Shown here: piece by piece, positions 1-8,170 of the stretch
Layout: the number at the start of each line of letters is the position of its first letter
How positions within the stretch are numbered: the first letter of the stretch is position 1
NCBI RefSeq assembly: GCF_014697615.1
Contig: NZ_JACJSD010000001.1
Location: 372,001 to 436,000 of the forward strand
Length of the DNA: 64,000 nucleotides
Source: Nostoc sp. FACHB-280
GTDB taxonomy: Bacteria > Cyanobacteriota > Cyanobacteriia > Cyanobacteriales > Nostocaceae
Direction: 5' to 3'
Program-made: the position numbers and the translations under genes
Notes under the pieces: model-generated
What the model saw: only the letters and a program-made list of their open reading frames with translations
Told to the model about the DNA's origin: nothing
Databases searched by the model: none

Positions 1-829
1 TCGCTTCTTTGATCCAGTCTAGTCTTTGAATTCTGCCAGAGATTTTACCTTGGTAAATAACTATCAGCCAAGGAATAAAGGCGATAATGGTTACTGTGAC
101 AGATAATAGATAAGCAATTAATGACTGAGTTTTTTTGAACCCATTAATACCTAATATATAAATACCATGCCCAAGTACCACAAAGATTGAGAATAAAAAT
201 GTGTAAAAACTCAAAATTAAAGAAACCGCATAAATAACCCAACTAGTAAATGTTTTTTTTCTTAAAGCCAAGAGAATTGTGTAATTAGCAAAGATAATAG
301 TTAATGTCCATAAGCTATATTCTCTAGCTTCCTGAGCATATAAAATATGAAACGGCGAGATAGCTATAAGTGAAACGGACATCCATCTTGTTAAAGACAA
401 TGCAAATAATTCTCGGCATAAATAATATATACTGATTAAAGAAAATACACTAATAACAGCAGATAAACTCCTAATTACAGCGACCGAATTACCAAACCAA
501 GCTGACCAAAACCAAGCCAAAAAATAATATAGTGGTGGATGTTGAGAATCTTCTATAGCCAGCCGCACCATTGCACTACTGATACCCTGGGCTGGATTTA
601 CTTGTTGATATTGTTGTAAGATACCAACATTAACAACTTCACCATTATAAAATTTTTCAATAATTTCTGTACTGGGATGACCAGAAAGCCATAATGAAGT
701 ATAAACTTCATCTGTCCAATAAACTTTTTTATCAAGGTTAACAAACCGGAAATAAATTCCTAAAATCAAGATAGAAATAACAAGAACTTTGAGCCAGATA
801 TATTCTTGTTTGTAATGTAGAATTTTCAT
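1..829 (-). CDS. Membrane glycosyltransferase, GT39/GT83-like (5' part only, runs off left edge)
   Basis: Reading the complement from the ATG at 829 gives an open frame of about 276 codons to the window edge, so the C-terminus is missing. The protein starts with a hydrophobic segment. It then has an acidic pair in the first extracytoplasmic loop (VYWTDEVYTSLW), a HPPLYYFLAWF motif and the sequence SPFHILYAQEAREYSLW, followed by further hydrophobic segments. This pattern is that of dolichyl/undecaprenyl-phosphate-sugar-dependent transferases of the ArnT/PMT superfamily, where the Asp-Glu pair is catalytic. Such enzymes transfer a sugar to lipid, protein or glycan on the outer face of the inner membrane. 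The acceptor cannot be told from the sequence. Confidence 0.85.
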   Translation of the reverse strand, partial: MKILHYKQEYIWLKVLVISILILGIYFRFVNLDKKVYWTDEVYTSLWLSGHPSTEIIEKFYNGEVVNVGILQQYQQVNPAQGISSAMVRLAIEDSQHPPLYYFLAWFWSAWFGNSVAVIRSLSAVISVFSLISIYYLCRELFALSLTRWMSVSLIAISPFHILYAQEAREYSLWTLTIIFANYTILLALRKKTFTSWVIYAVSLILSFYTFLFSIFVVLGHGIYILGINGFKKTQSLIAYLLSVTVTIIAFIPWLIVIYQGKISGRIQRLDWIKEA

Positions 830-1542
830 GGTTAGAAAGATGAGAGAGTATTTACAAAGTCAGGTTTTAGCTGAATGCACTGCCGTAAAACCTAAATTTT
901 ACTCATCCGGTCGTCAGTACACTACCGGAGAAATACTCTCTCTTATTGGATTTCTTCAGCTAACTCAGGACTTACGCAAAATCATGAAAAAACGTAGACG
1001 CACAAGCGGCTTCCCGAAGGGTACCGCAAAGGGCGCAAAGGACACGAAGTTAAGAGGATTTGAGAGGGTTCTTGCGTAAGTCCTATAACTCTTGAAATTA
1101 AATTAGAAACAGTGATTTTTTATACGCTTTTTTGGATAATTCAGTGCAGAGCAAGTGGTTCTGCTGATGGAGATGCTGCAATTAACTGTATCTCTAATAT
1201 TTAATTATGAGCCGTCATGGCATTTCTTATGCTAGTGAAGTACAAGCAAGAATAATTAACCGCCGATGGACGCAGATAAATTTGTACCTCAGTAGACTAG
1301 GAAAGGCTATACCAGCCATAAATTATGTAGGTTGATTCTTGAGGGCTGACACAAGAAAACGAAAAATTGAGTCTTCAAGGTATTCCAAACCCTTACACCC
1401 GTCCCAAGCAAAAATCTTTGTTTGTAAGTCCTGGAAGAAGAAAGCACAAATTTTGTGACCTCTATGCCAACAATTTAACCCCCAGATAGATAAAAATTTG
1501 TATGCTGAAGTTAACAGGTCTTAATAGTTCTTTTTAAAGATT
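830..1542. other. Non-coding gap with a MITE-like element
   Basis: About 710 bases between the divergent glycosyltransferase and antiporter genes. I see no credible gene. It contains the inverted-repeat element at 967-1084, and a cyanobacterial-style direct-repeat fragment (cgatggacgcagataa) near 1263-1278. The last 100 bases should hold the antiporter promoter, but no clear -10/-35 pair stands out. Confidence 0.6.
967..1084. mobile_element. MITE-like element with perfect 13-bp terminal inverted repeats
   Basis: AGGACTTACGCAA at 967-979 is the exact reverse complement of TTGCGTAAGTCCT at 1072-1084. The 118-bp interior has no transposase. Its middle (around 993-1055) resembles the GC-richer interspersed sequence common in Nostoc genomes. 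The flanks are similar (taactc immediately on the left, a-taactc on the right), which could be a target duplication or chance. A short frame of 83 codons (828-1079) crosses the element but looks spurious. Related half-elements ending in TGCGTAAGTCYTG occur at 5236-5265 and 34270-34299. Confidence 0.75.
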
Positions 1543-3861
1543 GTGCAAGAAGATTTTAGATTAATTGTCGATTTAGTATTAGTTTTGGGAGTCGCAGCCT
1601 GTGGGGGGCTGTTGGCATCCCTGTTAAAACAACCAGTGCTGTTGGGGTATCTCATTGGCGGAATGGTTGTCGGGCCTGCGGGGCTAGGACTGATTAAAGA
1701 GGTTATTCAAGTAGAAACTTTGGCGCAATTCGGGGTAGCCTTTCTACTATTTGCCTTGGGCGTGGAGTTTTCTTTTGCGGAATTAAAAAAAGTAAAAGCG
1801 ATCGCTCTTGGTGGGGGTGGACTACAAATCGCCTTGACAATCTTAGTCACAGTGGTGGTGTGTGGCGTAACGGGCGCTTGGGGCAGTTTACCCGCTAAAG
1901 GTGTATTCTTGGGGTCAATTCTCTCCTTGTCTTCCACCGCCGTTGTCCTCAAGTGCTTGATGGAGCGTAACGAAACAGAAACGCCCCACGGACAGGTTAT
2001 GCTGGGGATTTTGGTTGTACAGGACTTAGCTTTAGGGCTAATGCTGGCTGTTTTACCTGCGCTGCACGCCCCAGCAGAAGTAATTGGTGTAGCAGTACTC
2101 ACAGCCTTGGTACGGATTTGTTTATTTGCGGCTGGGGCAGTTGTGGCTGGTATTTGGCTGATACCGCCATTGTTGCGAATGTTAGCCCGCACCGAAAGCC
2201 GGGAATTATTTTTACTCGGTGTAGTAGCTTTATGTTTAGGTATTGCCCTACTCACAGAATATTTGGGCTTATCAATTGAAATGGGGGCGTTTGTCGCCGG
2301 CTTGATGATTTCTGAGGTGGAATACGCTGACCAAACTTTAACTTATGTAGAACCGCTACGAGATATTTTTGCTAGTTTGTTCTTCGCCGCCATTGGGATG
2401 TTGATTGACCCGGTGTTTTTGTGGAACAATCTGGAATTAATTTTAGGGTTAGTGGCGTTGGTGTTTGTGGGCAAGTTTTTGATTATTACGCCCTTAGTTA
2501 AACTCTTCCGCTACCCGTTGAAAACAGCTTTAATTGCTGGGTTTGGACTGGCACAAATTGGGGAATTTTCCTTTGTGTTGGCTAGTGAAGGTCAAGCATT
2601 AGGGCTGGTATCTCGACGTATATATTTACTAATTTTAGGAACTACAGCCGTTACCCTGATATTGACTCCTTTTGTGCTGCGGCTATTACCATTTTTGTTT
2701 AACTTTGCCGAATCGATGCCTTGGCTGAAACCTTATTTAGCAGGAGAAGGTGAAGCCAGAGATGTATCGGAAGAATTACCTGTAAAAGACCATATAGTTG
2801 TTTGTGGTTATGGGCGGGTAGGTAAAAATTTGGTGAAGTTATTGCAACAGCATGACTTACCTGTGGTAGTCATTGACCAATCCGAAAGCCGGATTCAGCA
2901 GTTACGAGATGCGGGTGTGGCTTATGTTTATGGTAACTGTGTGAGTTTTCACGTTTTGGAAACCGCAGGCGTAAACCATGCGAAAGGAATGGCGATCGCA
3001 CTTCCTGACCCTATGAGTACTCGTCTGTGTTTAAAACGCGCTTTAGAATTACATCCAGAATTAAATTTGGTTGTTCGCGCCACCCAAGACAAAAATATTG
3101 AGGTGCTTTATCAATTAGGGGCGCGGGAAGTTGTTCAACCAGAATTTGAAGCCAGCTTAGAAATGGCGACTTATTTATTAAACGATCTAGGCTTCTCACA
3201 ATTTATCGTCCAGCGAGAAATGCAGCAAATCCGCAACGATCATTATTTGGATTTGCGCCCAGAACGTTCTGCTTCTGAGGTTTCCCGCGATTTAGACCAA
3301 GCAACCCGCGATTTAAATCGGCGCTGGTATCCCTTACCTGCAACTTCACCTCTCATTGGAATGAGTTTAGAAGAAGCGGATATGCGCTACTTAACAGGGG
3401 TCAGCTTGATGGCGATTCGCCGCGCCAATGGCACAGAAATCGATTATCCCAACAATCTCACAAAATTAGAAGAAGGCGATCGCTTATTAGTTGTCGGCGC
3501 ATCCGAAGAACTAGCCGCCTTAGAAGAATTTGCTCAAGGTAAAATAGCTGTTCCCGGAGAAAATAGTGCTTGTCAATGGATAGTAATCGAGGCTGATTCT
3601 CCCGTTGAGAATAAAACCCTGGCTGACTTGAAAAATCACGAAAAATCATTACAAATCCAAGCACTGCGACGGGATGGCAAGTTTATTCGCCGCCCTGATG
3701 AAAAAACAGAACTGAAAGTTGGCGACCAAGTATTATTATGTGGTAGCTTACCCAGTCTGAATCAACTACAATCTTTATTCACCGCACCCAACAAAATGCC
3801 TTTGTCTATCCCCATAGCCAAAGCGAGTGAAGCACAAACCCTCAAAGAGTTTCTGTCTTGA
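1543..3861 (+). CDS. Cation:proton antiporter with RCK (TrkA) regulatory domains, KefB/CPA2 type
   Basis: 772 codons from a GTG start. Residues ~10-385 form a hydrophobic Na+/H+-exchanger domain of a dozen or so membrane segments. The CPA2 core features are visible, including VVQDLALG near 158-165 and MGAFVAGLMIS near 247-257. A soluble TrkA-N (RCK) domain follows at ~416-535 with the nucleotide-binding glycine motif CGYGRVG (421-427) and Asp445 at the end of strand 2. Two TrkA-C-like ligand domains follow at ~600-670 and ~680-760. This is the architecture of K+ efflux/antiport systems gated by nucleotide in the plasma or thylakoid membrane. It is monocistronic and convergent with hfq. The ion (K+ or Na+) cannot be fixed from sequence. 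Confidence 0.93.
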   Translation: MQEDFRLIVDLVLVLGVAACGGLLASLLKQPVLLGYLIGGMVVGPAGLGLIKEVIQVETLAQFGVAFLLFALGVEFSFAELKKVKAIALGGGGLQIALTILVTVVVCGVTGAWGSLPAKGVFLGSILSLSSTAVVLKCLMERNETETPHGQVMLGILVVQDLALGLMLAVLPALHAPAEVIGVAVLTALVRICLFAAGAVVAGIWLIPPLLRMLARTESRELFLLGVVALCLGIALLTEYLGLSIEMGAFVAGLMISEVEYADQTLTYVEPLRDIFASLFFAAIGMLIDPVFLWNNLELILGLVALVFVGKFLIITPLVKLFRYPLKTALIAGFGLAQIGEFSFVLASEGQALGLVSRRIYLLILGTTAVTLILTPFVLRLLPFLFNFAESMPWLKPYLAGEGEARDVSEELPVKDHIVVCGYGRVGKNLVKLLQQHDLPVVVIDQSESRIQQLRDAGVAYVYGNCVSFHVLETAGVNHAKGMAIALPDPMSTRLCLKRALELHPELNLVVRATQDKNIEVLYQLGAREVVQPEFEASLEMATYLLNDLGFSQFIVQREMQQIRNDHYLDLRPERSASEVSRDLDQATRDLNRRWYPLPATSPLIGMSLEEADMRYLTGVSLMAIRRANGTEIDYPNNLTKLEEGDRLLVVGASEELAALEEFAQGKIAVPGENSACQWIVIEADSPVENKTLADLKNHEKSLQIQALRRDGKFIRRPDEKTELKVGDQVLLCGSLPSLNQLQSLFTAPNKMPLSIPIAKASEAQTLKEFLS

Positions 3862-3929
3862 AAGTGCTGAGTTGAGAGTTCTGAGCAAAAATACTAGCCC
3901 CTAGCCTCTACCTCTAACCTTTAGCCTAA

Positions 3930-4148
3930 TTAACCTTTGGGTTGAAGATAGACGATCGCTTGTTTCCAAATGGTTGTTTGCTGGTTGTTTTCATCAGCAA
4001 TACAAACGCAACCGGGGTCTTGCCATAAAATCTTACCTGTCAATAGGTCGCCTGTGACTAGTTTGAAATCAACTACTGCGGCTTGTTTAATTAGGTTCTG
4101 TACTTGCCGAATGCTAGGCAGAGAAGTATCAAATTCTGTTGTCGGCAT
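3930..4148 (-). CDS. hfq: Cyanobacterial Hfq RNA-binding protein
   Basis: The frame can begin at a GTG at 4169 (79 codons), but I prefer the ATG at 4148, which gives the 72-residue form beginning MPTTEFDTSLPSIRQVQNLI, a start expected for cyanobacterial Hfq. The body has the small Sm-fold pattern: an N-terminal helix, then VDFKLVTGDLLTGKILWQD, CVCIADENN and IWKQAIVYLQP. Cyanobacterial Hfq is a divergent hexameric Sm protein that acts in motility and type IV pilus function rather than mainly as an sRNA chaperone. It is divergently arranged with dapF, a neighbourhood I recall as recurrent in cyanobacteria. The function is inferred from family resemblance. Confidence 0.85.
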   Translation of the reverse strand: MPTTEFDTSLPSIRQVQNLIKQAAVVDFKLVTGDLLTGKILWQDPGCVCIADENNQQTTIWKQAIVYLQPKG

Positions 4149-4241
4149 TTTTGATAATGGTTTATGCACAATCGAAAGTTTTCTTAGTAAGGAGTGGCAA
4201 ATTATGAACTATCAATTATGAAGGACAAAATTTCTTGTTTC

Positions 4242-4269
4242 ATGCTTCATACTTTATACTTCATACTTT
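4242..4269. repeat. Short direct repeat in the hfq-dapF intergenic region
   Basis: The unit cttcatacttt occurs twice with a ttatacttcatac-type overlap (tgcttcatactttatacttcatactttc). It resembles short tandemly repeated sequence common between genes of filamentous cyanobacteria. It lies between the divergent hfq and dapF starts, so it may separate or overlap their promoters. Confidence 0.4.
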
Positions 4270-4299
4270 CCTAATCATTGATAATTCATCATTGGCAAA

Positions 4300-5139
4300 A
4301 TGGCAATTGAATTTACTAAGTATCACGGTCTAGGCAACGACTTCATTTTAATTGACAATCGCGGGGCAGCCACGCCACGTATCACACCAGAGAAAGCCGT
4401 TGAGTGGTGCGATCGCCACTTTGGTATCGGTGCAGATGGTGTAATTTTCGCCTTACCAGGAAAAAACGGTACTGATTACACCATGCGGATTTTTAATTCC
4501 GATGGTTCAGAACCGGAAATGTGTGGTAACGGAATTCGCTGTTTAGCTGCATTTCTCGCCGATTTAGAAGGCATATCCCGCACTCAAGATAAATATCGCA
4601 TTCATACCTTGGCGGGGACAATTACACCCCAACTGACACCAGATGGTCAAATCAAGGTGGATATGGGTTTACCACATTTACTAGCTGGCGAAATTCCGAC
4701 TACCCTGGGTGCGGCTGATGCCAAAGTAATTAATCAACCCTTAGAAGTCGCTGGACAAACTTGGGAAGTTACCTGTGTGAGTATGGGAAATCCCCACTGC
4801 ATCACTTTTGTGGAAGATGTCGCTGCAATTCCCTTAGAAACCATCGGCCCCAAGTTTGAACATCACCCAGTGTTTCCCCAAAGAACCAACACCGAATTTA
4901 TTCAAGTAGTAAGTCGTGACTACTTGAAAATGCGGGTATGGGAAAGAGGCGCAGGAATTACATTAGCTTGTGGTACAGGTGCTTGTGCTTCTTTAGTCGC
5001 TGGCGTGTTAACTGGAAAATGCGATCGCGCCGCGACTGTAGAATTACCAGGAGGTTGCTTAGAACTTGAATGGTCAGAAATTGACGAACGGGTATATATG
5101 ACTGGCCCCGCCGAACGAGTATTTAAGGGTACTGCTTGA
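4300..5139 (+). CDS. dapF: Diaminopimelate epimerase
   Basis: 279 codons from ATG, full length for the family. DapF converts LL- to meso-diaminopimelate in the cytoplasm for lysine and peptidoglycan synthesis, by a two-cysteine cofactor-free mechanism. Both catalytic cysteines are present: Cys75 in [11 protein letters not shown] and Cys224 in [11 protein letters not shown]. The N-terminal signature [16 protein letters not shown] and the central [11 protein letters not shown] are typical. It is convergent with tex; an inverted repeat follows at 5163-5206. This looks like a normal housekeeping gene. Confidence 0.97.
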   Translation: MAIEFTKYHGLGNDFILIDNRGAATPRITPEKAVEWCDRHFGIGADGVIFALPGKNGTDYTMRIFNSDGSEPEMCGNGIRCLAAFLADLEGISRTQDKYRIHTLAGTITPQLTPDGQIKVDMGLPHLLAGEIPTTLGAADAKVINQPLEVAGQTWEVTCVSMGNPHCITFVEDVAAIPLETIGPKFEHHPVFPQRTNTEFIQVVSRDYLKMRVWERGAGITLACGTGACASLVAGVLTGKCDRAATVELPGGCLELEWSEIDERVYMTGPAERVFKGTA

Positions 5140-5162
5140 GACTGGGTGTAGGGCGGCGCTGG

Positions 5163-5206
5163 AAAGTCAAAAGTCAAAAATTCTCTGACTTTTGATTTTT
5201 GACTTT
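5163..5206. terminator. Inverted repeat between convergent dapF and tex
   Basis: aaagtcaaaagtcaaaa (5163-5179) can pair with the run gacttttgatttttgacttt (5187-5206), leaving a short loop and some mismatches. It lies between two convergent genes and could terminate either. The stem is very AT-rich, and similar gtcaaaa-type filler is common in cyanobacterial intergenic DNA, so the terminator role is tentative. Confidence 0.4.
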
Positions 5207-5235
5207 ATTTTGCCCTGACACCCTTCCCAAAACTC

Positions 5236-5265
5236 TTGATTTTTCGTCTCACTGCGTAAGTCCTG
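5236..5265 (+). repeat. 30-bp interspersed repeat ending TGCGTAAGTCCTG
   Basis: TTGATTTTTC-GTCTCA-C-TGCGTAAGTCCTG. It matches 34270-34299 with one substitution and two one-base indels. Its right part is the terminal inverted repeat of the MITE-like element at 967-1084. It may be a solo end of that element family. Confidence 0.5.
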
Positions 5266-5286
5266 AATTAATTGGAAAGGATTTTT

Positions 5287-5328
5287 CCTTCTGCCTTCTG
5301 CCTTCTGCCTCCTGCCTCCTGCCTCCTT
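5287..5328. repeat. Heptanucleotide tandem repeat (six units)
   Basis: Three copies of CCTTCTG are followed by two of CCTCCTG and one CCTCCTT. This is the short tandemly repeated repetitive (STRR) type known from heterocystous cyanobacteria. It lies just downstream of the tex stop codon. Confidence 0.8.
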
Positions 5329-5344
5329 CAATACTCAGCACTTT

Positions 5345-7504
5345 TCATTGCTTGACTGCTTTCATTGACAAACTAATCCGTTTTAATTTCTCGTTCACTT
5401 CCAAGACTCTCACTTTGACAACTTGTCCCACCTTGACAATTTGCTTGGGATCTTCCACAAATCTATCGGCGAGTTGGGAAATATGTACTAAACCATCTTG
5501 ATGTACACCAATATCGACAAATGCGCCAAAATTGGCAACATTTGTGATTATTCCTTCTAATTCCATCCCTATTTGTAAATCGCTAATTTCTTTGATGCCT
5601 TCTTTAAAAGTCGCATACTTAAATTCAGCGCGGGGGTCTCGTCCTGGTTTTTCGAGTTCGCTGAGGATATCTCGTAATGTTGGTTCACCAATGGTATCGG
5701 TGACATATTTTTTCAGATCGAGTTTTTTGAGCTTTTCCGCAATTTGGCTGACTTGATTTAGTTTAACGTTGAGGTCAGAGGCGATCGCTTCCACAACTGA
5801 GTAACTTTCAGGATGCACAGCCGTATTATCTAAAGGATGATCACCATTGCGAATCCGCAAAAATCCGGCGGCTTGTTCAAAAGCTTTCGGCCCTAATTTC
5901 GGCACTTTCAAAAGTTGACGACGATTTTTAAAAGCACCATTTTGATTGCGATAGGTAACAATATTGTTGGCAACTGCGGCTGTAATCCCAGACACAAACG
6001 TTAAAAGTTCTTTAGAAGCTGTATTTAAATCTACACCCACAAAATTGACGCAGCTTTCTACAGTTTCATCCAGTTTCTTTCTCAACAGCTTCTGATCAAC
6101 ATCGTGCTGATATTGTCCCACACCAATAGATTTGGGATCTATTTTGACTAATTCTGCCAAAGGGTCTTGCAAACGGCGGCCAATACTAATTGCACCCCGC
6201 ACGGTTACATCTAAATCAGGAAATTCTTCTAAAGCTACTTTGCTGGCAGAATATATCGATGCACCAGATTCATTCACCATCACTTTAATTGGTTTACGGT
6301 CAAGAGTTTGTAATACTTGGATGACAAACTCATCAGTTTCCCGCGAAGCTGTCCCGTTACCAATAGCAATTAGCTCGATTTGATATTTTTCAATCAAATT
6401 TTTAATCGTTTGTGCTGCTTTTGTGCGTTGTTCAGCCGCTTGGTGAGGGAAAACTGCCTGATATTCTAAAAATTTGCCTGTTTCATCTAAAACAGCCACT
6501 TTACATCCAGTTCTAAATCCCGGATCTATCGCTAAAGTCGGTTTCATCCCCGCCGGTGCAGACAGCAATAACTCCCGCAAATTAGCCTCAAAGGTTTTGA
6601 TAGATTCTATATCTGCATAATCTTTTTTGGTAGAAATTACTTCTGCCGTCAGAGAGGTTTTCATCAGGCGGTTAAACGCATCTTTTAACATTGTCTGATA
6701 AAAATCCCGAATATCTCTGACTTTGGTGCGAATTACTTGAGATTCGAGATAACCAAGTACATAATCTTCATCAAAATTAATATCAAAGCTTAATACTCCC
6801 TCTGCTTCACCCCGACACAATGCCAACATATTGTGGGGAGCAATATTTTTGACTTTGATTTGATAATTGCGGTACATCTCAAATTTAGTTGTACCTTCAG
6901 GATGATCATCTTTAATCCGAGAAACAAAAACTCCAGCTTCTAGGAAATAATCACGCAAATAAGCACGCAGTTCTGCTGTTTCGGCGACTGCTTCCGCAAG
7001 GATATCAGATGCACCTTTTAGCGCCTCATCTGTGGTTTTTACACCTTTCTCTTCAGAAAGATACTTGCTTGCTTCTGCTGCTAAAGATGCAGCTATACCA
7101 TTTTTAATATTTAGAGATTGAATAAACTCAGCTAAAGGTTCTAATCCTTTTTCTTTGGCAATGGTGGCACGGGTGCGGCGCTTTGGTCGATATGGTAGGT
7201 ATAAATCCTCAAGTTCTGTTTTTTGTTGGCAAGAGATAATTTGTGTTTTTAACTCATCAGTGAGTTTACCTTGTTCGGCGATCGCATTTAGAATTACAGA
7301 TTTTCTTGCCTCTAATTCTGTTAAGTAATTGTACTTATCAAACAAATCGCGCAATTGCACTTCATTCATTTCACCAGTGCGCTCTTTGCGGTACCGTGCA
7401 ATAAACGGAATCGTTGCACCCTCCGCCAAAAGTTCCAGCGCGTTCTGCACCTGATAAGGTTTAAGGTCTAGTTCAGCTGCTAAGAGTTGAGGAATGTTTA
7501 GCAT
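5345..7504 (-). CDS. tex: Tex-family S1 RNA-binding protein
   Basis: 719 codons from ATG at 7504, close to the family norm. Domain order matches Tex: an N-terminal helical region with the conserved AEGATIPFIARYRKERTGEM and LPYRPKRRT, a YqgF/RNase H-like domain around 325-450 (LAIDPGFRTGCKVAVLD), helix-hairpin-helix repeats around 480-560, and a C-terminal S1 domain around 645-715 (GMELEGIITNVANFGAFVDI ... VHISQL). Tex proteins bind nucleic acid and affect transcription. The precise role in cyanobacteria is not settled. It is transcribed alone, convergent with dapF. Confidence 0.93.
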   Translation of the reverse strand: MLNIPQLLAAELDLKPYQVQNALELLAEGATIPFIARYRKERTGEMNEVQLRDLFDKYNYLTELEARKSVILNAIAEQGKLTDELKTQIISCQQKTELEDLYLPYRPKRRTRATIAKEKGLEPLAEFIQSLNIKNGIAASLAAEASKYLSEEKGVKTTDEALKGASDILAEAVAETAELRAYLRDYFLEAGVFVSRIKDDHPEGTTKFEMYRNYQIKVKNIAPHNMLALCRGEAEGVLSFDINFDEDYVLGYLESQVIRTKVRDIRDFYQTMLKDAFNRLMKTSLTAEVISTKKDYADIESIKTFEANLRELLLSAPAGMKPTLAIDPGFRTGCKVAVLDETGKFLEYQAVFPHQAAEQRTKAAQTIKNLIEKYQIELIAIGNGTASRETDEFVIQVLQTLDRKPIKVMVNESGASIYSASKVALEEFPDLDVTVRGAISIGRRLQDPLAELVKIDPKSIGVGQYQHDVDQKLLRKKLDETVESCVNFVGVDLNTASKELLTFVSGITAAVANNIVTYRNQNGAFKNRRQLLKVPKLGPKAFEQAAGFLRIRNGDHPLDNTAVHPESYSVVEAIASDLNVKLNQVSQIAEKLKKLDLKKYVTDTIGEPTLRDILSELEKPGRDPRAEFKYATFKEGIKEISDLQIGMELEGIITNVANFGAFVDIGVHQDGLVHISQLADRFVEDPKQIVKVGQVVKVRVLEVNEKLKRISLSMKAVKQ

Positions 7505-7750
7505 TGGGTATATAAGGGGAAAACGTTACTTCTAAAGGTAATATCCTAGATAGATATTATAGTGACAGCACTGAGTGTTAAACTTATTTACTAGACAATT
7601 ACGGAATCTTAACTTGGTGATTGTTTCTTTATTTAGAGTATTGTGAAGAAAACATCTTTAGATGTAAGATTGACAGCAATCATTATGAATAAAACTTTAA
7701 ATTAAAATTTCTTAATCTTTGGCATCTTAAATTTTAGGAGAAGAATTGCA

Positions 7751-7987
7751 ATGCCTTTGGTTTTTTTAATCCCTTTATTCACTGGTTTAGCAACTGGTTA
7801 TTTATCAAAAAAATGTAGCGATGAACTAGCTTACTTGACTGGTGTGTTTACTATTATCAGCTTAGTTGTCAGTCTAGTCTTAGCACCTTGGCAAATCCAG
7901 CTATTACTGTTGGTGTTTGTATTTGTCAGCACTAATAAACTTTTAAGAGATAACGATAAAAAGTATACTCAGGTTAATAAGGAATAA
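7751..7987 (+). CDS. Small hypothetical membrane protein
   Basis: 78 codons from ATG, with a good ribosome-binding site (aggagaag, about 8 bases upstream). Two to three hydrophobic stretches are visible (residues 3-17, 28-46 and 49-62), followed by a polar, lysine-rich tail (RDNDKKYTQVNKE). I recognise no family. The ribosome-binding site and coding-like composition support a real gene. It stands alone between tex (divergent) and the Wzc-type kinase gene (convergent). Confidence 0.7.
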   Translation: MPLVFLIPLFTGLATGYLSKKCSDELAYLTGVFTIISLVVSLVLAPWQIQLLLLVFVFVSTNKLLRDNDKKYTQVNKE

Positions 7988-8170
7988 GTAGAAATCTTTA
8001 AGTAAAAAAAAGATGCGATCGCTACTCGTTCAACAATAGTTGCGTTGGCAAAATTCAGCCAGTAATTGCAAATAAATTATATAGCTGAATAGGCTGGAGT
8101 TTGAGAGTGATCGCTTTCTCTTAGCAAAACATCCAGCCCCAGAAAATTACCCATCATCAAGACTCACTAG

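Noticed and set aside
828-1079. 83-codon plus-strand frame over the MITE-like element
   Set aside because: It begins inside the reverse gene's start and runs through the inverted-repeat element. The translation is basic and patternless.
1707-2255. 182-codon frame antisense to the antiporter gene
   Set aside because: It lies wholly inside a clear gene and has a Lys/Thr/Pro-rich translation without any domain. It is an antisense shadow.
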